Of a stretch of DNA of 64,000 nucleotides, positions 1 to 7,981 are shown one piece after another. Every line of letters begins with the position of its first letter. Within the stretch, counting starts at the first letter, position 1. Made by a program: the position numbers and the translations under genes. The notes beneath the pieces were generated by a model, which worked only from the letters and a program-made list of their open reading frames with translations, did no database searches and was not told the origin of the DNA. Where the stretch lies: assembly GCF_002101705.1 (NCBI RefSeq), contig NZ_LQPC01000030.1, positions 372,001-436,000 of the forward strand, written 5' to 3'. This stretch comes from Mycolicibacterium iranicum (GTDB taxonomy: Bacteria; Actinomycetota; Actinomycetes; Mycobacteriales; Mycobacteriaceae).

Positions 1-102
1 GTGGGGCAGACGGTCATTCAGATCCCTGGCCTGCCACCGATCACGGTGCCCGTGCTGGGACCGCCGCCGCCACCCGCGCCGCCGCCACCGCCGCCGGGCT
101 GA
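1..102 (+). CDS. ponA2: C-terminal end of bifunctional penicillin-binding protein PonA2 (partial)
   Basis: Only the last 33 codons are inside the window, in frame 1, ending in TGA. The tail has a PGLPPITVPVLG segment followed by a run of prolines broken by one Ala, the low-complexity C-terminus typical of mycobacterial class A PBPs after their PASTA domain. The two following genes match the M. tuberculosis order ponA2-Rv3683-Rv3684, which supports the name. The catalytic domains lie outside the window. Confidence 0.7.
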   Translation: MGQTVIQIPGLPPITVPVLGPPPPPAPPPPPPG

Positions 103-148
103 CCCCGACAGACTGTCCCTCACAGGCTCTGGCAGTAGTCTGGCGTTC

Positions 149-1111
149 ATGTCTGCTTCAGCCGGTGACATTCTGAAGACCACGGCCGTCGCCTCCATCG
201 GCACCCTGGTCGCGGGCATCGCATATGGATCGCTGATCGAACGCAATGCCTTCGTCATGCGGGAGGCGACGATGCCGGTGCTCTCGCCGGGCTCCTCGCC
301 GCTGAAGGTGCTGCACATCAGCGACATCCACATGCGGCCCGGGCAGCGTCGCAAGCAGGCATGGCTGCGCGACCTGGCCCGCTGGGAGCCCGATCTCGTC
401 GTGAACACCGGCGACAACCTGTCCCACCCCAAGGCCGTTCCTTCGGTGGTGCAGGCGCTCGGTGACCTGTTGGCGGTCCCCGGCGTCTTCGTCTTCGGCA
501 GCAACGACTACTTCGCGCCGAAGCTGAAGAACCCCGCGAACTATCTGACGAAGCCGACCCGCCGGATCCACGGCGAGCCGCTGCCCTGGCAGGACCTGCG
601 GGCGGCGTTCACCGAGCGGGGCTGGCTGGACATGACTCATACGCGTCGCGAATTCGAGGTGGCCGGCCTGCACATCGCTGCCGCCGGCGTCGACGATCCG
701 CACCTGACCCGCGACCGTTACGACACCATCGCCGGCCCGGCGAGCCCGGCTGCGAACCTGACGCTCGGGTTGACGCACTCCCCCGAACCTCGGGTTCTCG
801 ATCGCTTCGCCGCCGACGGCTACCAGCTGGTGATGGCCGGCCACACCCACGGCGGCCAGCTGTGCCTGCCGTTCTACGGCGCGATCGTCACCAACTGCGA
901 ACTCGACCGGTCCCGCGTCAAGGGTCCGTCGCGGTGGGGTGCCCGCACCCAGCTACATGTGTCCGCGGGTATCGGCACGTCGCCGTACGCACCGCTGCGC
1001 TTCTGCTGCCGTCCCGAGGCGACGTTGCTGACATTGGTCGCCGCGCCGACCGGCGGTTCCGACACCGGCTCACGAGCCGGCCAGCAGCACCCGACCGTAT
1101 CGGCGCGGTGA
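149..1111 (+). CDS. Membrane-anchored metallophosphoesterase (Rv3683-like)
   Basis: Protein of 320 aa. An N-terminal hydrophobic segment (about residues 9-27) suggests a signal anchor. Calcineurin-type metallophosphoesterase motifs follow in order: HISDIHM (metal-binding D-x-H), NTGDN, GSNDYF in place of the usual GNHD, and GHTHGGQ near residue 230. It probably hydrolyses a phosphoester at the membrane; the substrate is unknown. Its stop overlaps the start of the next gene by 4 nt (GTGA), so the two are translationally coupled, as in M. tuberculosis Rv3683-Rv3684. The Asn-for-His change in the GNHD block is visible in the sequence; its effect is not known. Confidence 0.85.
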   Translation: MSASAGDILKTTAVASIGTLVAGIAYGSLIERNAFVMREATMPVLSPGSSPLKVLHISDIHMRPGQRRKQAWLRDLARWEPDLVVNTGDNLSHPKAVPSVVQALGDLLAVPGVFVFGSNDYFAPKLKNPANYLTKPTRRIHGEPLPWQDLRAAFTERGWLDMTHTRREFEVAGLHIAAAGVDDPHLTRDRYDTIAGPASPAANLTLGLTHSPEPRVLDRFAADGYQLVMAGHTHGGQLCLPFYGAIVTNCELDRSRVKGPSRWGARTQLHVSAGIGTSPYAPLRFCCRPEATLLTLVAAPTGGSDTGSRAGQQHPTVSAR

Positions 1112-2208
1112 GCCCGCCTGTCCTTTGTCGCCGCCAGTCGCGGGCGTGGGTGGACAATGCGGTCCGGCTGATCGAGGCCGACGCGCGCCGCAGCGCCGAT
1201 ACCCACCTGCTCCGCTATCCGCTGCCGTCGAGCTGGTCGGGTGATGTCGATGTCGCGCTCTACCTCAAGGACGAGACGACCCACATCACCGGCAGTCTGA
1301 AGCACCGGCTGGCGCGCTCGCTGTTCCTCTATGCGCTGTGCAACGGATGGATCGGTGAGGACACCACTGTCATCGAGGCGTCGTCGGGTTCGACGGCCGT
1401 GTCGGAGGCGTACTTCGCGGCGATGCTCGGGTTGCCGTTCATCGCGGTGATGCCGGCCTCGACGAGCGCGTCGAAGATCGCACTGATCGAATCACAGGGC
1501 GGCCGTTGCCATTTCGTCTCAGAGTCAGCTCAGGTCTATGCCGAGGCGCAGCGACTGGCAGACGAGACCGGCGGACATTACCTCGATCAGTTCACCAACG
1601 CCGAGCGGGCCACGGACTGGCGCGGCAACAACAACATCGCGGAGTCGATCTTCGAGCAGCTCGGCGAAGAGACCCACCCGGTGCCGGAATGGATCGTGGT
1701 GGGGGCGGGCACGGGCGGGACGAGCGCGACAATCGGCCGCTACATCCGCTATCGGCGCTACCCGACGCGCCTGTGCGTGGTGGATCCCGAGAACTCCGCG
1801 TTCTTCCCGTCCTACGAGCGCGACGATCCCGCCTATGTGACGGGAAAGTCGTCGCGGATCGAGGGAATCGGCCGTCCCCGTGTCGAGCCGTCGTTCCTGC
1901 CGGGTGTGGTGGATCGGATGGTGTCGGTTCCCGACAACGCATCTGTCGCCGCTGCCCACCACGTCAGCCGGGTGCTGGGTCGGCGCGTGGGCCCGTCGAC
2001 GGGAACCAACATCTGTGGCGCGTTCAGTGTGTTGGCGGAGATGGTCGAACAGAGGTGCAGCGGGTCAGTGGTGACGCTGCTCGCCGACAGTGGCGACCGC
2101 TACGCAGACACCTACTTCTGCGAGGAATGGCTGAGCAGCCACGGCATCGAACCGTCGGAGTCAGCCGGATCGCTGGCCGAGTTCGAGCGCTCCGGCCGCT
2201 GGCCCTGA
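1108..2208 (+). CDS. cds1: PLP-dependent L-cysteine desulfhydrase / cysteine-synthase-like lyase (Cds1)
   Basis: 366 aa from a GTG at 1108 that overlaps the upstream stop by 4 nt. An ATG further upstream would run through the whole end of the phosphoesterase, so I prefer the GTG. Fold type II PLP enzyme: TGSLKHR carries the likely Schiff-base lysine, SSGSTAV the substrate-binding loop, and [12 protein letters not shown] the phosphate-binding glycine loop. M. tuberculosis Rv3684 (Cds1) degrades cysteine to pyruvate, ammonia and H2S and occupies the same position after ponA2 and Rv3683. The substrate is assigned from synteny and family. Confidence 0.85.
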   Translation: MSPPVLCRRQSRAWVDNAVRLIEADARRSADTHLLRYPLPSSWSGDVDVALYLKDETTHITGSLKHRLARSLFLYALCNGWIGEDTTVIEASSGSTAVSEAYFAAMLGLPFIAVMPASTSASKIALIESQGGRCHFVSESAQVYAEAQRLADETGGHYLDQFTNAERATDWRGNNNIAESIFEQLGEETHPVPEWIVVGAGTGGTSATIGRYIRYRRYPTRLCVVDPENSAFFPSYERDDPAYVTGKSSRIEGIGRPRVEPSFLPGVVDRMVSVPDNASVAAAHHVSRVLGRRVGPSTGTNICGAFSVLAEMVEQRCSGSVVTLLADSGDRYADTYFCEEWLSSHGIEPSESAGSLAEFERSGRWP

Positions 2209-2309
2209 TCCTTGGGGCGCCGCGTCAGCGGTACATCGGACGTGAGGAACAGCCACAGTGCTGCCAGCGCGAAGAAGCCCAGGTAGATCGATGCGCCCAA
2301 CCCAGTCAT
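2112..2309 (-). CDS. Small single-pass membrane protein (hypothetical)
   Basis: 65 aa, convergent with cds1 and overlapping its last 97 nt. Residues 5-22 form a clear transmembrane segment ([17 protein letters not shown]), followed by a polar, basic tail with [15 protein letters not shown]. The hydrophobic start followed by a charged cytoplasmic tail looks like a real small membrane protein, but the second half lies antisense to cds1, so the true end is uncertain. No family recognised. Confidence 0.4.
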   Translation of the reverse strand: MTGLGASIYLGFFALAALWLFLTSDVPLTRRPKDQGQRPERSNSASDPADSDGSMPWLLSHSSQK

Positions 2310-2450
2310 GTCACGCCCCGTTCCGGTCGATGTTGTTTCTCAGTGTGCATAACGCCACCGACACCTCTGTTCCTTCCCACGGCGTGTCGTAAACCCGACG
2401 GCCGTTTGGCTTCGACGGTGTGCGGTGCGATACGCTGTCGTGGCTTCACT

Positions 2451-2524
2451 CGGGGTGTGGCGCAGCTTGGTAGCGTGCTTCGTTCGGGACGAAGAGGTCG
2501 TGGGTTCGAATCCCGCCACCCCGA
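2451..2524 (+). tRNA. tRNA-Pro (anticodon CGG)
   Basis: The acceptor arm CGGGGTG (2451-2457) pairs with CACCCCG (2517-2523), with discriminator A at 2524. The anticodon stem CTTCG/CGAAG encloses the loop TTCGGGA, anticodon CGG. The T arm is GTGGGTTCGAATCCCGC. CCA is not encoded. The 3' half from 2483 onward is duplicated at 15919, so this tRNA is the attachment site of the island that follows. Confidence 0.95.
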
Positions 2525-2531
2525 CTCGTGT
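2483..2531 (+). repeat. attL: 49-bp direct repeat, tRNA-Pro 3' end
   Basis: Forty-nine bases from the anticodon loop to 7 nt past the tRNA end are identical to 15919-15967. This is the classic core of a tRNA-targeting tyrosine integrase. The left copy completes the intact tRNA gene, so the island restored the tRNA on insertion. The element between the copies is 13.4 kb. Confidence 0.93.
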
Positions 2532-2544
2532 TGGTGCAGGTAGG

Positions 2545-2575
2545 GGGCCCTGACTGGTTAGCCAGTGCGGGGCCT
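2545..2575 (+). terminator. Intrinsic terminator-like hairpin after tRNA-Pro
   Basis: GGCCC pairs with GGGCC and, inside it, ACTGG pairs with CCAGT around a short TTAG loop. The sequence TTCTCT follows. A similar hairpin lies just outside the right attachment copy (15978-16009), so the element brought its own tRNA terminator. Confidence 0.6.
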
Positions 2576-2579
2576 TCTC

Positions 2580-2776
2580 TCGTTCCAGTCCGCAGTTGGT
2601 CCGCAGCGGGTTCCAGAGACTTGGTTCGAGCATCGTCCAGAGCCGCTGAAACCAGCTCTAGATCATCGGGGAATAGGTCGGCATACGTGTGCACCGCCGA
2701 AGCGTGCCCCAACATCGTCTGCACCGCCTTGACGTTGGCGCCCGCAGATGGGAGGTGATGTCCTCCTATGTCGGCA
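2580..2776 (-). pseudogene. Decayed tyrosine recombinase (island integrase), C-terminal remnant
   Basis: The minus strand reads SAGANVKAVQTMLGHAS followed by AVHTYADLFPDDLELVSAALDDA, the C-terminal catalytic block of phage-type tyrosine integrases (GANVKAVQxxLGHAS, then xxTYADLF with the nucleophilic Tyr). The usual few residues between HAS and TYADLF are shortened, and no upstream Arg-containing domain continues in frame. Lying next to the attachment site, it is the remnant of the enzyme that inserted the island. It is too short to work, so mobility would need help in trans. Confidence 0.75.
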
Positions 2777-3649
2777 TTGGGAACAAGGCCAGGTGCGATG
2801 GCGTAAAGCCGCTGGCTTGCGTGGCCTCGGTGAGGTAGTGCAGTACCGCCTTGTCATCGCCCATCGCGTTGGCCAACAGGCAGATTCGTGGCGATCGGCC
2901 CGTCACCCCCGATCGATCTACTGCGAAATCTGTCAGCGCGGTGAAGGCGAATCGGGTCCGGCGACCCGAGGCGATACCGCCGCTGGTCGCCAGAATGGTC
3001 GGCGCATCCGCAGGCATAAAGCGACCGTATGCCCCCGCCTTCAATGCCAGCAACCAAGTTTGATGGCCTTGTTGTCCCCGTTGAAGTCACCACCCCAGGG
3101 TTCACGCCAATGATGGTGTCAACGCTTGACATCGTCGTTGAGAGTCTCGATGGATTTGGGTGTCCGCACGCCCCGATTTAGGCGGTGAGGCCGACTTTAT
3201 AGCGGGCGAAATCGCAGGCGATGGCTTTAAGTTCGTCGACGCCGAGATAGCCGGGCGTGGTGGGCGTGCATGTGATGCGAGGATCGCTCGCCCGGGTGTG
3301 TGCCATGGCGGCATCCTCGGAAGTGATTGTGGCCGTGCCAGTTTGGACGCCGATCCCGTCAATGGCCGTGAGCAGGCGCCGCGCGGTGGTGTGGGGTCGG
3401 TGGCGCGGAACTTAACTGGTGCCGTGGGCGACCAGTTCGACAAGGAAGGTCAAACACGGTATTGATCGCGTGGGCGTGGGCAGGCAGCGACGGACCACGC
3501 CAGCTTATCGAGGCCGCGCCGATCCAAAACACCGCCGCGTGCTTTCCTCGCGTCGGCACGGCTGGGATGGGAGCCGACTTTTCGAATTGTTTGTTCTGTC
3601 AGCACAGTGCGCGTGTACATTAGCTCATCATTCGCAGAAGGAGGCTGCG
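2777..3649. other. Left end of island: degenerate sequence with no intact gene
   Basis: No convincing intact gene here. One minus-strand stretch ends with GVDELKAIACDFARYKVGLTA at about 3181-3243. It reads like the tail of a real protein, but no frame continues upstream and I cannot name the family. Other frames are short, overlapping and compositionally mixed. I read this as remnants of earlier mobile DNA. The promoter of the radical-SAM locus probably lies at its right end. Confidence 0.5.
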
Positions 3650-3715
3650 GTGCAGAGCTTCGCCCTCTCGGCGGTCTGCTCGCACGCTACTTCCGTAGGG
3701 GGCTGGGACAAGTAA
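3650..3715 (+). CDS. 21-aa peptide upstream of radical SAM enzyme; candidate RiPP precursor
   Basis: Starts with GTG and has a perfect AAGGAGG (3638-3644) six bases upstream. The product is MQSFALSAVCSHATSVGGWD followed by a final Lys and TAA. Only 2 nt separate its stop from the ATG of the radical SAM gene, so the two are translationally coupled. The C-terminal Gly-Gly-Trp-Asp-Lys fits the aromatic-x-x pattern of three-residue cyclophane RiPPs, where Trp is crosslinked to the third residue; there is also one Cys. It could instead be a simple leader ORF that sets expression of the enzyme. The strong ribosome-binding site and position favour a real small gene. Confidence 0.55.
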   Translation: MQSFALSAVCSHATSVGGWDK

Positions 3716-3717
3716 CA

Positions 3718-4851
3718 ATGAGCAGTGCCGTAATTTACAGAACGAACTCCTGCAATCTACGGTGTATTCATTGTTCCGTCGGTCCAGATCTCTCAAGCAG
3801 AAGAGCAGGACTTTCGCTAAGCCAATTTAAGACCAGCCTAGACAACCTAGCAAGAAATGGCACCACCCGGGTGACCATACTGGGCGGAGAGCCTCTTTCA
3901 GACCCTCTGCTGTATCCAATTTTGGAGCACGCCGGCGCAGTTGGAATCGCGGTCACTTACAACACTAACTTGACCCTGAAAACGATTGACTTTGCGAAGC
4001 TAGCTTCCTACTCCGCATTCTCTGGATTCATCGTAAGTATCGATGGTGGTCGAGCGGATATTCACGACAAGGTAAGGGGCCGAGTCGGTGCGTTCAGTAG
4101 AACGCTGAATAACATTTCCCTCTACAATCAGGCCCGAGCTCAATCAACAACGCGCCCCGAATTGGAGGTCAACTTCGTACTCTCTGGAGTGAATGCATGT
4201 TCGATCGGCGATCTATTCCGCCTCTGCGAAGACAATCTGGTTGACGTTCTCGGCGTGACCCCCGTGCACTTTACGGGTTTCGCATCTGATAATCGTGAAG
4301 ACTTGGACGCCGACCTGTTTGGGCGTCGCCTTGCCATTGAACAGGTGATTCTTTACAAATATTTCTCCAGGAGGATGCGCATTCGTATCGACACCCCGCC
4401 TCGTGTCGTTCGATACATGAAAGAACGGTACGGCTTGACGATCGAACGTTCAAAACCGGCATGCCCTGGCACAGGCGTTTACTCTTACGTCGACCTCAAA
4501 GGCAATCATTTGCCATGCCCAGCCATGGCATACGAAAACGGGCCGAAATCGCTGTTCGAGCACCGCGCCCCTTCGGCCGATATTACCACCGAGAATTACA
4601 GCATTCGCGAAAACTTACTGCTAAGCGCATTCGATCAACAGCGGTCAACACATAACCTATTACAGCGCATGGAGCCGTGCCGGAGCTGCGAGTTCAACCG
4701 GGAATGCTTCCCATGCGTTGCCGACTTGATGCGTGGCGCCGAAGACGGGACGACAGAGACATGTCGGATTTTCTCGTCAGCCAATCTTTCTTCACCATTA
4801 GCGCCTAAACCAACGTCAGTAAGTATAAATAAGGAGGCATCATGCAGTTAG
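3718..4851 (+). CDS. Radical SAM / SPASM-type peptide maturase
   Basis: 377 aa from the ATG at 3718, coupled to the preceding small peptide. The 4Fe-4S motif is CNLRCIHC (CxxxCxxC) at residues 12-19, followed by the GGEPL SAM-binding motif near residue 59. The C-terminal third is cysteine-rich: one Cys in ACPGTG, one in HLPCPAM, then CRSCEFNRECFPC and a final Cys, as in SPASM auxiliary-cluster domains of RiPP-modifying enzymes (PqqE, MftC, AlbA type). The coding DNA is clearly more AT-rich than the host, with rare mycobacterial codons such as TTA, AGA and ATA, which suggests transfer. Candidate substrates flank it: the 21-aa peptide upstream and the 81-aa protein overlapping its end. The reaction type is not predictable from sequence. 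Confidence 0.85.
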   Translation: MSSAVIYRTNSCNLRCIHCSVGPDLSSRRAGLSLSQFKTSLDNLARNGTTRVTILGGEPLSDPLLYPILEHAGAVGIAVTYNTNLTLKTIDFAKLASYSAFSGFIVSIDGGRADIHDKVRGRVGAFSRTLNNISLYNQARAQSTTRPELEVNFVLSGVNACSIGDLFRLCEDNLVDVLGVTPVHFTGFASDNREDLDADLFGRRLAIEQVILYKYFSRRMRIRIDTPPRVVRYMKERYGLTIERSKPACPGTGVYSYVDLKGNHLPCPAMAYENGPKSLFEHRAPSADITTENYSIRENLLLSAFDQQRSTHNLLQRMEPCRSCEFNRECFPCVADLMRGAEDGTTETCRIFSSANLSSPLAPKPTSVSINKEASCS

Positions 4852-5087
4852 ACGAGGCGAAGAGAAAATTGACAGAACTTCCTGTTTTGGTGGAGTTTAT
4901 CGCCAATCCTCGGCAGTGGGTCATCGATGCAGGGCTCAACCCCGACGATGACGCGGTCGGGCCCGAACTTGAAAAGATTCTCAAAGACGCACTTGCGAGA
5001 CTCGCCGAAAGTGTGCCAGCTGTTGACGCGCTGACAGGCACCGCTCAGGAAGTCATCAAGGGAGTTGGTGTGAGTTGCTGCAACTAG
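4842..5087 (+). CDS. 81-aa small protein with C-terminal VSCCN; candidate RiPP precursor
   Basis: The ATG at 4842 overlaps the radical SAM gene by 10 nt and is preceded by AAGGAGG (4831-4837). The first 70 residues are acidic and predicted helical (LDEAKRKLTELPVLVEFIANP), like Nif11-type leader peptides. The end is GTAQEVIKGVGVSCCN, where a short Gly/Val stretch leads to two cysteines and a terminal Asn. This leader-plus-core layout directly after a radical SAM/SPASM enzyme is typical of RiPP substrates with thioether or backbone modification at Cys. No protease or exporter is seen next to it. I do not know a named family with this exact core. Confidence 0.7.
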   Translation: MQLDEAKRKLTELPVLVEFIANPRQWVIDAGLNPDDDAVGPELEKILKDALARLAESVPAVDALTGTAQEVIKGVGVSCCN

Positions 5088-5323
5088 CAAGCGCAGGTTA
5101 TTCGTCTGCGGACGACGACGTCGTACTCACCTTCCCTGACTTAGCGCGTTCGAGTCGTCGCGGCTGAAGGCGCCTATGACTGTCTCATTTCTAGAAAAGC
5201 AAGACAGCGCCCAGCCCCCCCGCTGCGTTACCCCAGGTCGAGGGGTCTCATTTCTTGTCTCCCACCGCGTGCCTCGAATTTTCACTTTCGGCGCAGGATG
5301 TGACAGCCGTCGTCGGAGTGGCG

Positions 5324-5430
5324 ACAATCTTGGGTCATGCCCGCGTCAGCACTATTGGCCACGACCTTGATGCGCAAGTGACCGGCCTGGCGGCCGCCGG
5401 CATCACTGACCATCGAATCTATGAGTCGCC
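5324..5430 (+). pseudogene. Serine recombinase (resolvase) N-terminal fragment
   Basis: One frame reads ATILGHARVSTIGHDLDAQ and then VTGLAAAGITDHRIYES. This matches the N-terminus of Tn3-type resolvases (GYARVST-x-x-Q-D-L-x-x-Q), with the catalytic serine of RVST kept. The similarity stops after about 35 residues and the frame runs into unrelated sequence. It is a fragment of a transposon resolvase or invertase, evidence of repeated insertions in the island. Confidence 0.65.
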
Positions 5431-5583
5431 GAAAAGTCTTCATGCGGCTGGCCCGGTGTTGGTTGAGAGACGGTTCACCCATTTAGCGTTAAGCATGAAC
5501 AATCAGATCAGCATTCGTTCGATGAACCGCCGATGCAACGCTCGTTCCCGTGCATGGGCCCGTCGGGCCTGAGGAGAACAACC

Positions 5584-5745
5584 ATGACCGCCCGGGATCG
5601 TGGCAGCGCACGCCTGGCCAAATTGCTGGCTGACCCGCAACGCGCAGCTCGCGTAGCCGCCATCCGCGGGCAGATGGATCAGCCCAACCCCGATTCGCCA
5701 GGTCTCGACGACGATGACAACGGCCGTCAGACGGCCGATAAGTGA
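5584..5745 (+). CDS. Small acidic-tailed protein (hypothetical, 53 aa)
   Basis: The ATG at 5584 has GAGGAGA nine bases upstream. The N-terminal 30 residues are basic and helical (MTARDRGSARLAKLLADPQR and on to AARVAAIRGQMD). The tail is acidic and disordered with an SPGLDDDDNG stretch. The size and the LADPxRxARV helix look like small antitoxin or DNA-binding proteins, but there is no partner toxin adjacent and no recognised family. A real gene is likely because of the ribosome-binding site and clean start. Confidence 0.4.
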   Translation: MTARDRGSARLAKLLADPQRAARVAAIRGQMDQPNPDSPGLDDDDNGRQTADK

Positions 5746-5828
5746 TCCCGCGAGCGGTCGTCGCGCGCAAAGCCCTGACAGATGCGTGGAGCAGTCGGAC
5801 CAGCCGACCCGCCGCATCATGACGGTCG

Positions 5829-7147
5829 ATGATCTGCGCGGTTCCGCCGACGCTGCCAACAACGTTAACGATCCCGGCGCTTAAAACGCCGCGTGGCGGC
5901 GGCGCTAGCAGACAAGCGCGCCTGACCGCGATTCTGGCCGAGGCTGCCCGAGCCGACCAGGAACTCGCCAGCGCAATTGCCATGGCCACCGGTGCCGAGC
6001 CAATTCCAGAGGGGCCGCACTCGAACGATCCTGCAGTACAGGACATGCTGAATAATCCGCCCGAGGATCCGCAGCGATTTCATAACGGATGGGAGAAGTT
6101 GAGCCAGGAGCAGAAGGACTGGCTGTATGAGCAGGACCACGCCATCGGCAACACCCGGGCATGCCCTTCGAAGACAAAGACCATTACAACCGGATGCACC
6201 TCGGCGAACTTCAGTCCGCCAATCAAGCCGAGCTCGATCGCCTGGCCAAAGAACATCCCGGCTGGACCGACGGCCAGCCTGATACGCCAAACCCCAGCTC
6301 GCCCGGCTTCCACGAGTGGAAAACACAGTGGGACAATGCAAACAAGACGCGACAGGGATACGAGCAGGTACAGCGGGCTCTGGAATCACCTGACGGTTTG
6401 CAGCGCTACCTCGGCGTCATTGATGACCAAGGCCACGCGGCGGTGTCGATAAACAATCCTGACACAGCCACCAGGAACGGCACGTTCGTTCCTGGTACCG
6501 GGCAAGACCTGAGCCGACTGGAATTCAGCACGTCGAAATCGGAAGCAATGCTGCAGGCAACGCTCGAAGCCGACCGCAACCTCAAGGTTGAGGATGTTTC
6601 GATGACGACCTGGATGGGCTACGACCGTCCGATGAGTATCCTGACCGATGCTCCGTCGCCCAGCTTCGCGCATGATGGCGCCGCGGCGCTGGACGACTTC
6701 CAAGCCGGGATGCGCGCCTCACATGACCTGGCCGCCGGCCCGTCCGTCAACACAGTGATCGGTCACAGTTACGGCTCGACGCTGGTGGGTGCCGCTGGAC
6801 TGGACGGTCATCTCGACGCCAATAACGTTGTGGCCGTGGGGAGTCCCGGCATTCTTGCCGACCACGCGACCGACCTCAGTCTCGCCCCTGGTGCAAACGT
6901 GTTCGCGTCGCGGGCCGAGAATGACCTCATCGGCGTTGCCACGTACGCGACCCTCGGGCCAGACCCTATGGGAGCGGGCTTCGGCGCGATTCCGTTCGAG
7001 GCGGCACCTGGGGCGGCAGGGCCTTTTGGCACACCCACGATCGACGCCCACAGCAGCTATTGGTCTCCCAGCAATCCTGCGCTTCTCAACATGGGGCGCA
7101 TCATTGCCGGCAGGACCGATGTCACCCCACCCACATTCACACCATGA
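5829..7147 (+). pseudogene. DUF1023-type alpha/beta hydrolase (ESX-linked family), frameshifted
   Basis: Two overlapping frames together encode one protein. The first half contains RFHNGWEKLSQEQKDWLYEQ and ends ...AIGNT. The second begins GMPFEDKDHYNRMHLGE and contains MTTWMGYDRP and the serine-hydrolase elbow GHSYGST, as in mycobacterial DUF1023 hydrolases. The break is near 6155, where one base is missing from a C-rich run (expected ...NTPGMPFE...). The usual N-terminal helical WXG100-like half is also missing, so the gene seems truncated as well as shifted. If the missing base is an assembly error, the hydrolase domain could still be expressed from the ATG at 6161. The next gene overlaps its stop by 4 nt. 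Confidence 0.65.
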
Positions 7148-7761
7148 CTGGACAGGATCGCATCATTCGCGTCATCACGACGGCCACTGTGGCAGCGCTC
7201 CTGCTTGCTGCATGTTTGACGTCCGAGCCTGAATCACTCGGTCCGCCGGTGCCGACAGGTTCCACTGAAATACCCGGAGGGCCAATGGAACCAACACCTA
7301 TCGTCCCGTCGCCCGTCGTCCCGGAGAGCCAGCGACAAGCGCAGGACACGATCAATCGCTACCTGTCCGACACAGTCAACGCCATGCCCAAGGGGACCAC
7401 GTTGGACGGAACCCGCTACATCGTCGGAGACGGCACCTCCTTCTGCGAAGACAACCCCAGCGGAGACGATCCGCCGGTCAGGGTGACCGACTGGCGCGAC
7501 GTCGAACCGCCGGAGGGAACGGACTTCGCCGCGCTCATTGATCAGACAGGCGCACTGTGGAAAAGCTGGGGGTGGCAGGTTCTTGAGCGGGACGGGTTCG
7601 ACAACCGGTTCGGTTACGCGCCTGACGGATACGTGCTTCAGATCAGTGCGCGTCCGGATCCGACCCAGCCTCCATCATTGATCGCCTCGTTGCCGTGTTT
7701 TCCCGAGAGTCGGCGTGACAGTGGCGTCCGCAAGATTCGGGTGATTAGCCAAACTCCATGA
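7144..7761 (+). CDS. Putative lipoprotein
   Basis: 205 aa; the ATG overlaps the hydrolase stop (ATGA). A typical lipoprotein signal is present: basic N-terminus, hydrophobic core and lipobox LLAAC with the lipidated Cys at about residue 25. A Pro-rich linker (EIPGGPMEPTPIVPSPVVPE) is followed by a soluble domain with two cysteines. DUF1023 hydrolases in mycobacteria are often followed by such a lipoprotein, so the two likely act together at the cell envelope. The function is unknown. Confidence 0.7.
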   Translation: MTGQDRIIRVITTATVAALLLAACLTSEPESLGPPVPTGSTEIPGGPMEPTPIVPSPVVPESQRQAQDTINRYLSDTVNAMPKGTTLDGTRYIVGDGTSFCEDNPSGDDPPVRVTDWRDVEPPEGTDFAALIDQTGALWKSWGWQVLERDGFDNRFGYAPDGYVLQISARPDPTQPPSLIASLPCFPESRRDSGVRKIRVISQTP

Positions 7762-7981
7762 CCAACCCAAACCTGTAGCAGAGAGCCGGCTATCTACATC
7801 ATTTTCAGATTCGTTATCGATAAGTCGATTTTGGGGTGTTCAGAACTGTTACCCACGTGCGTTTGGGCGCGCTAGGTTTCGGCGTGGGCACCATTAGTTA
7901 TCTGTAAAGGTGTCAACGACGCTGGTGCGTGCGCCGGCGATGCTGCGATCGCACGCTCCGCGTGTATCTTGGCCATGATGA

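Noticed and set aside
2446..2724. Minus-strand frame running through the tRNA-Pro as an intact 92-aa protein
   Set aside because: The RGGGIRTHDLFVPNE segment is the antisense of the tRNA; only the integrase remnant upstream is meaningful.
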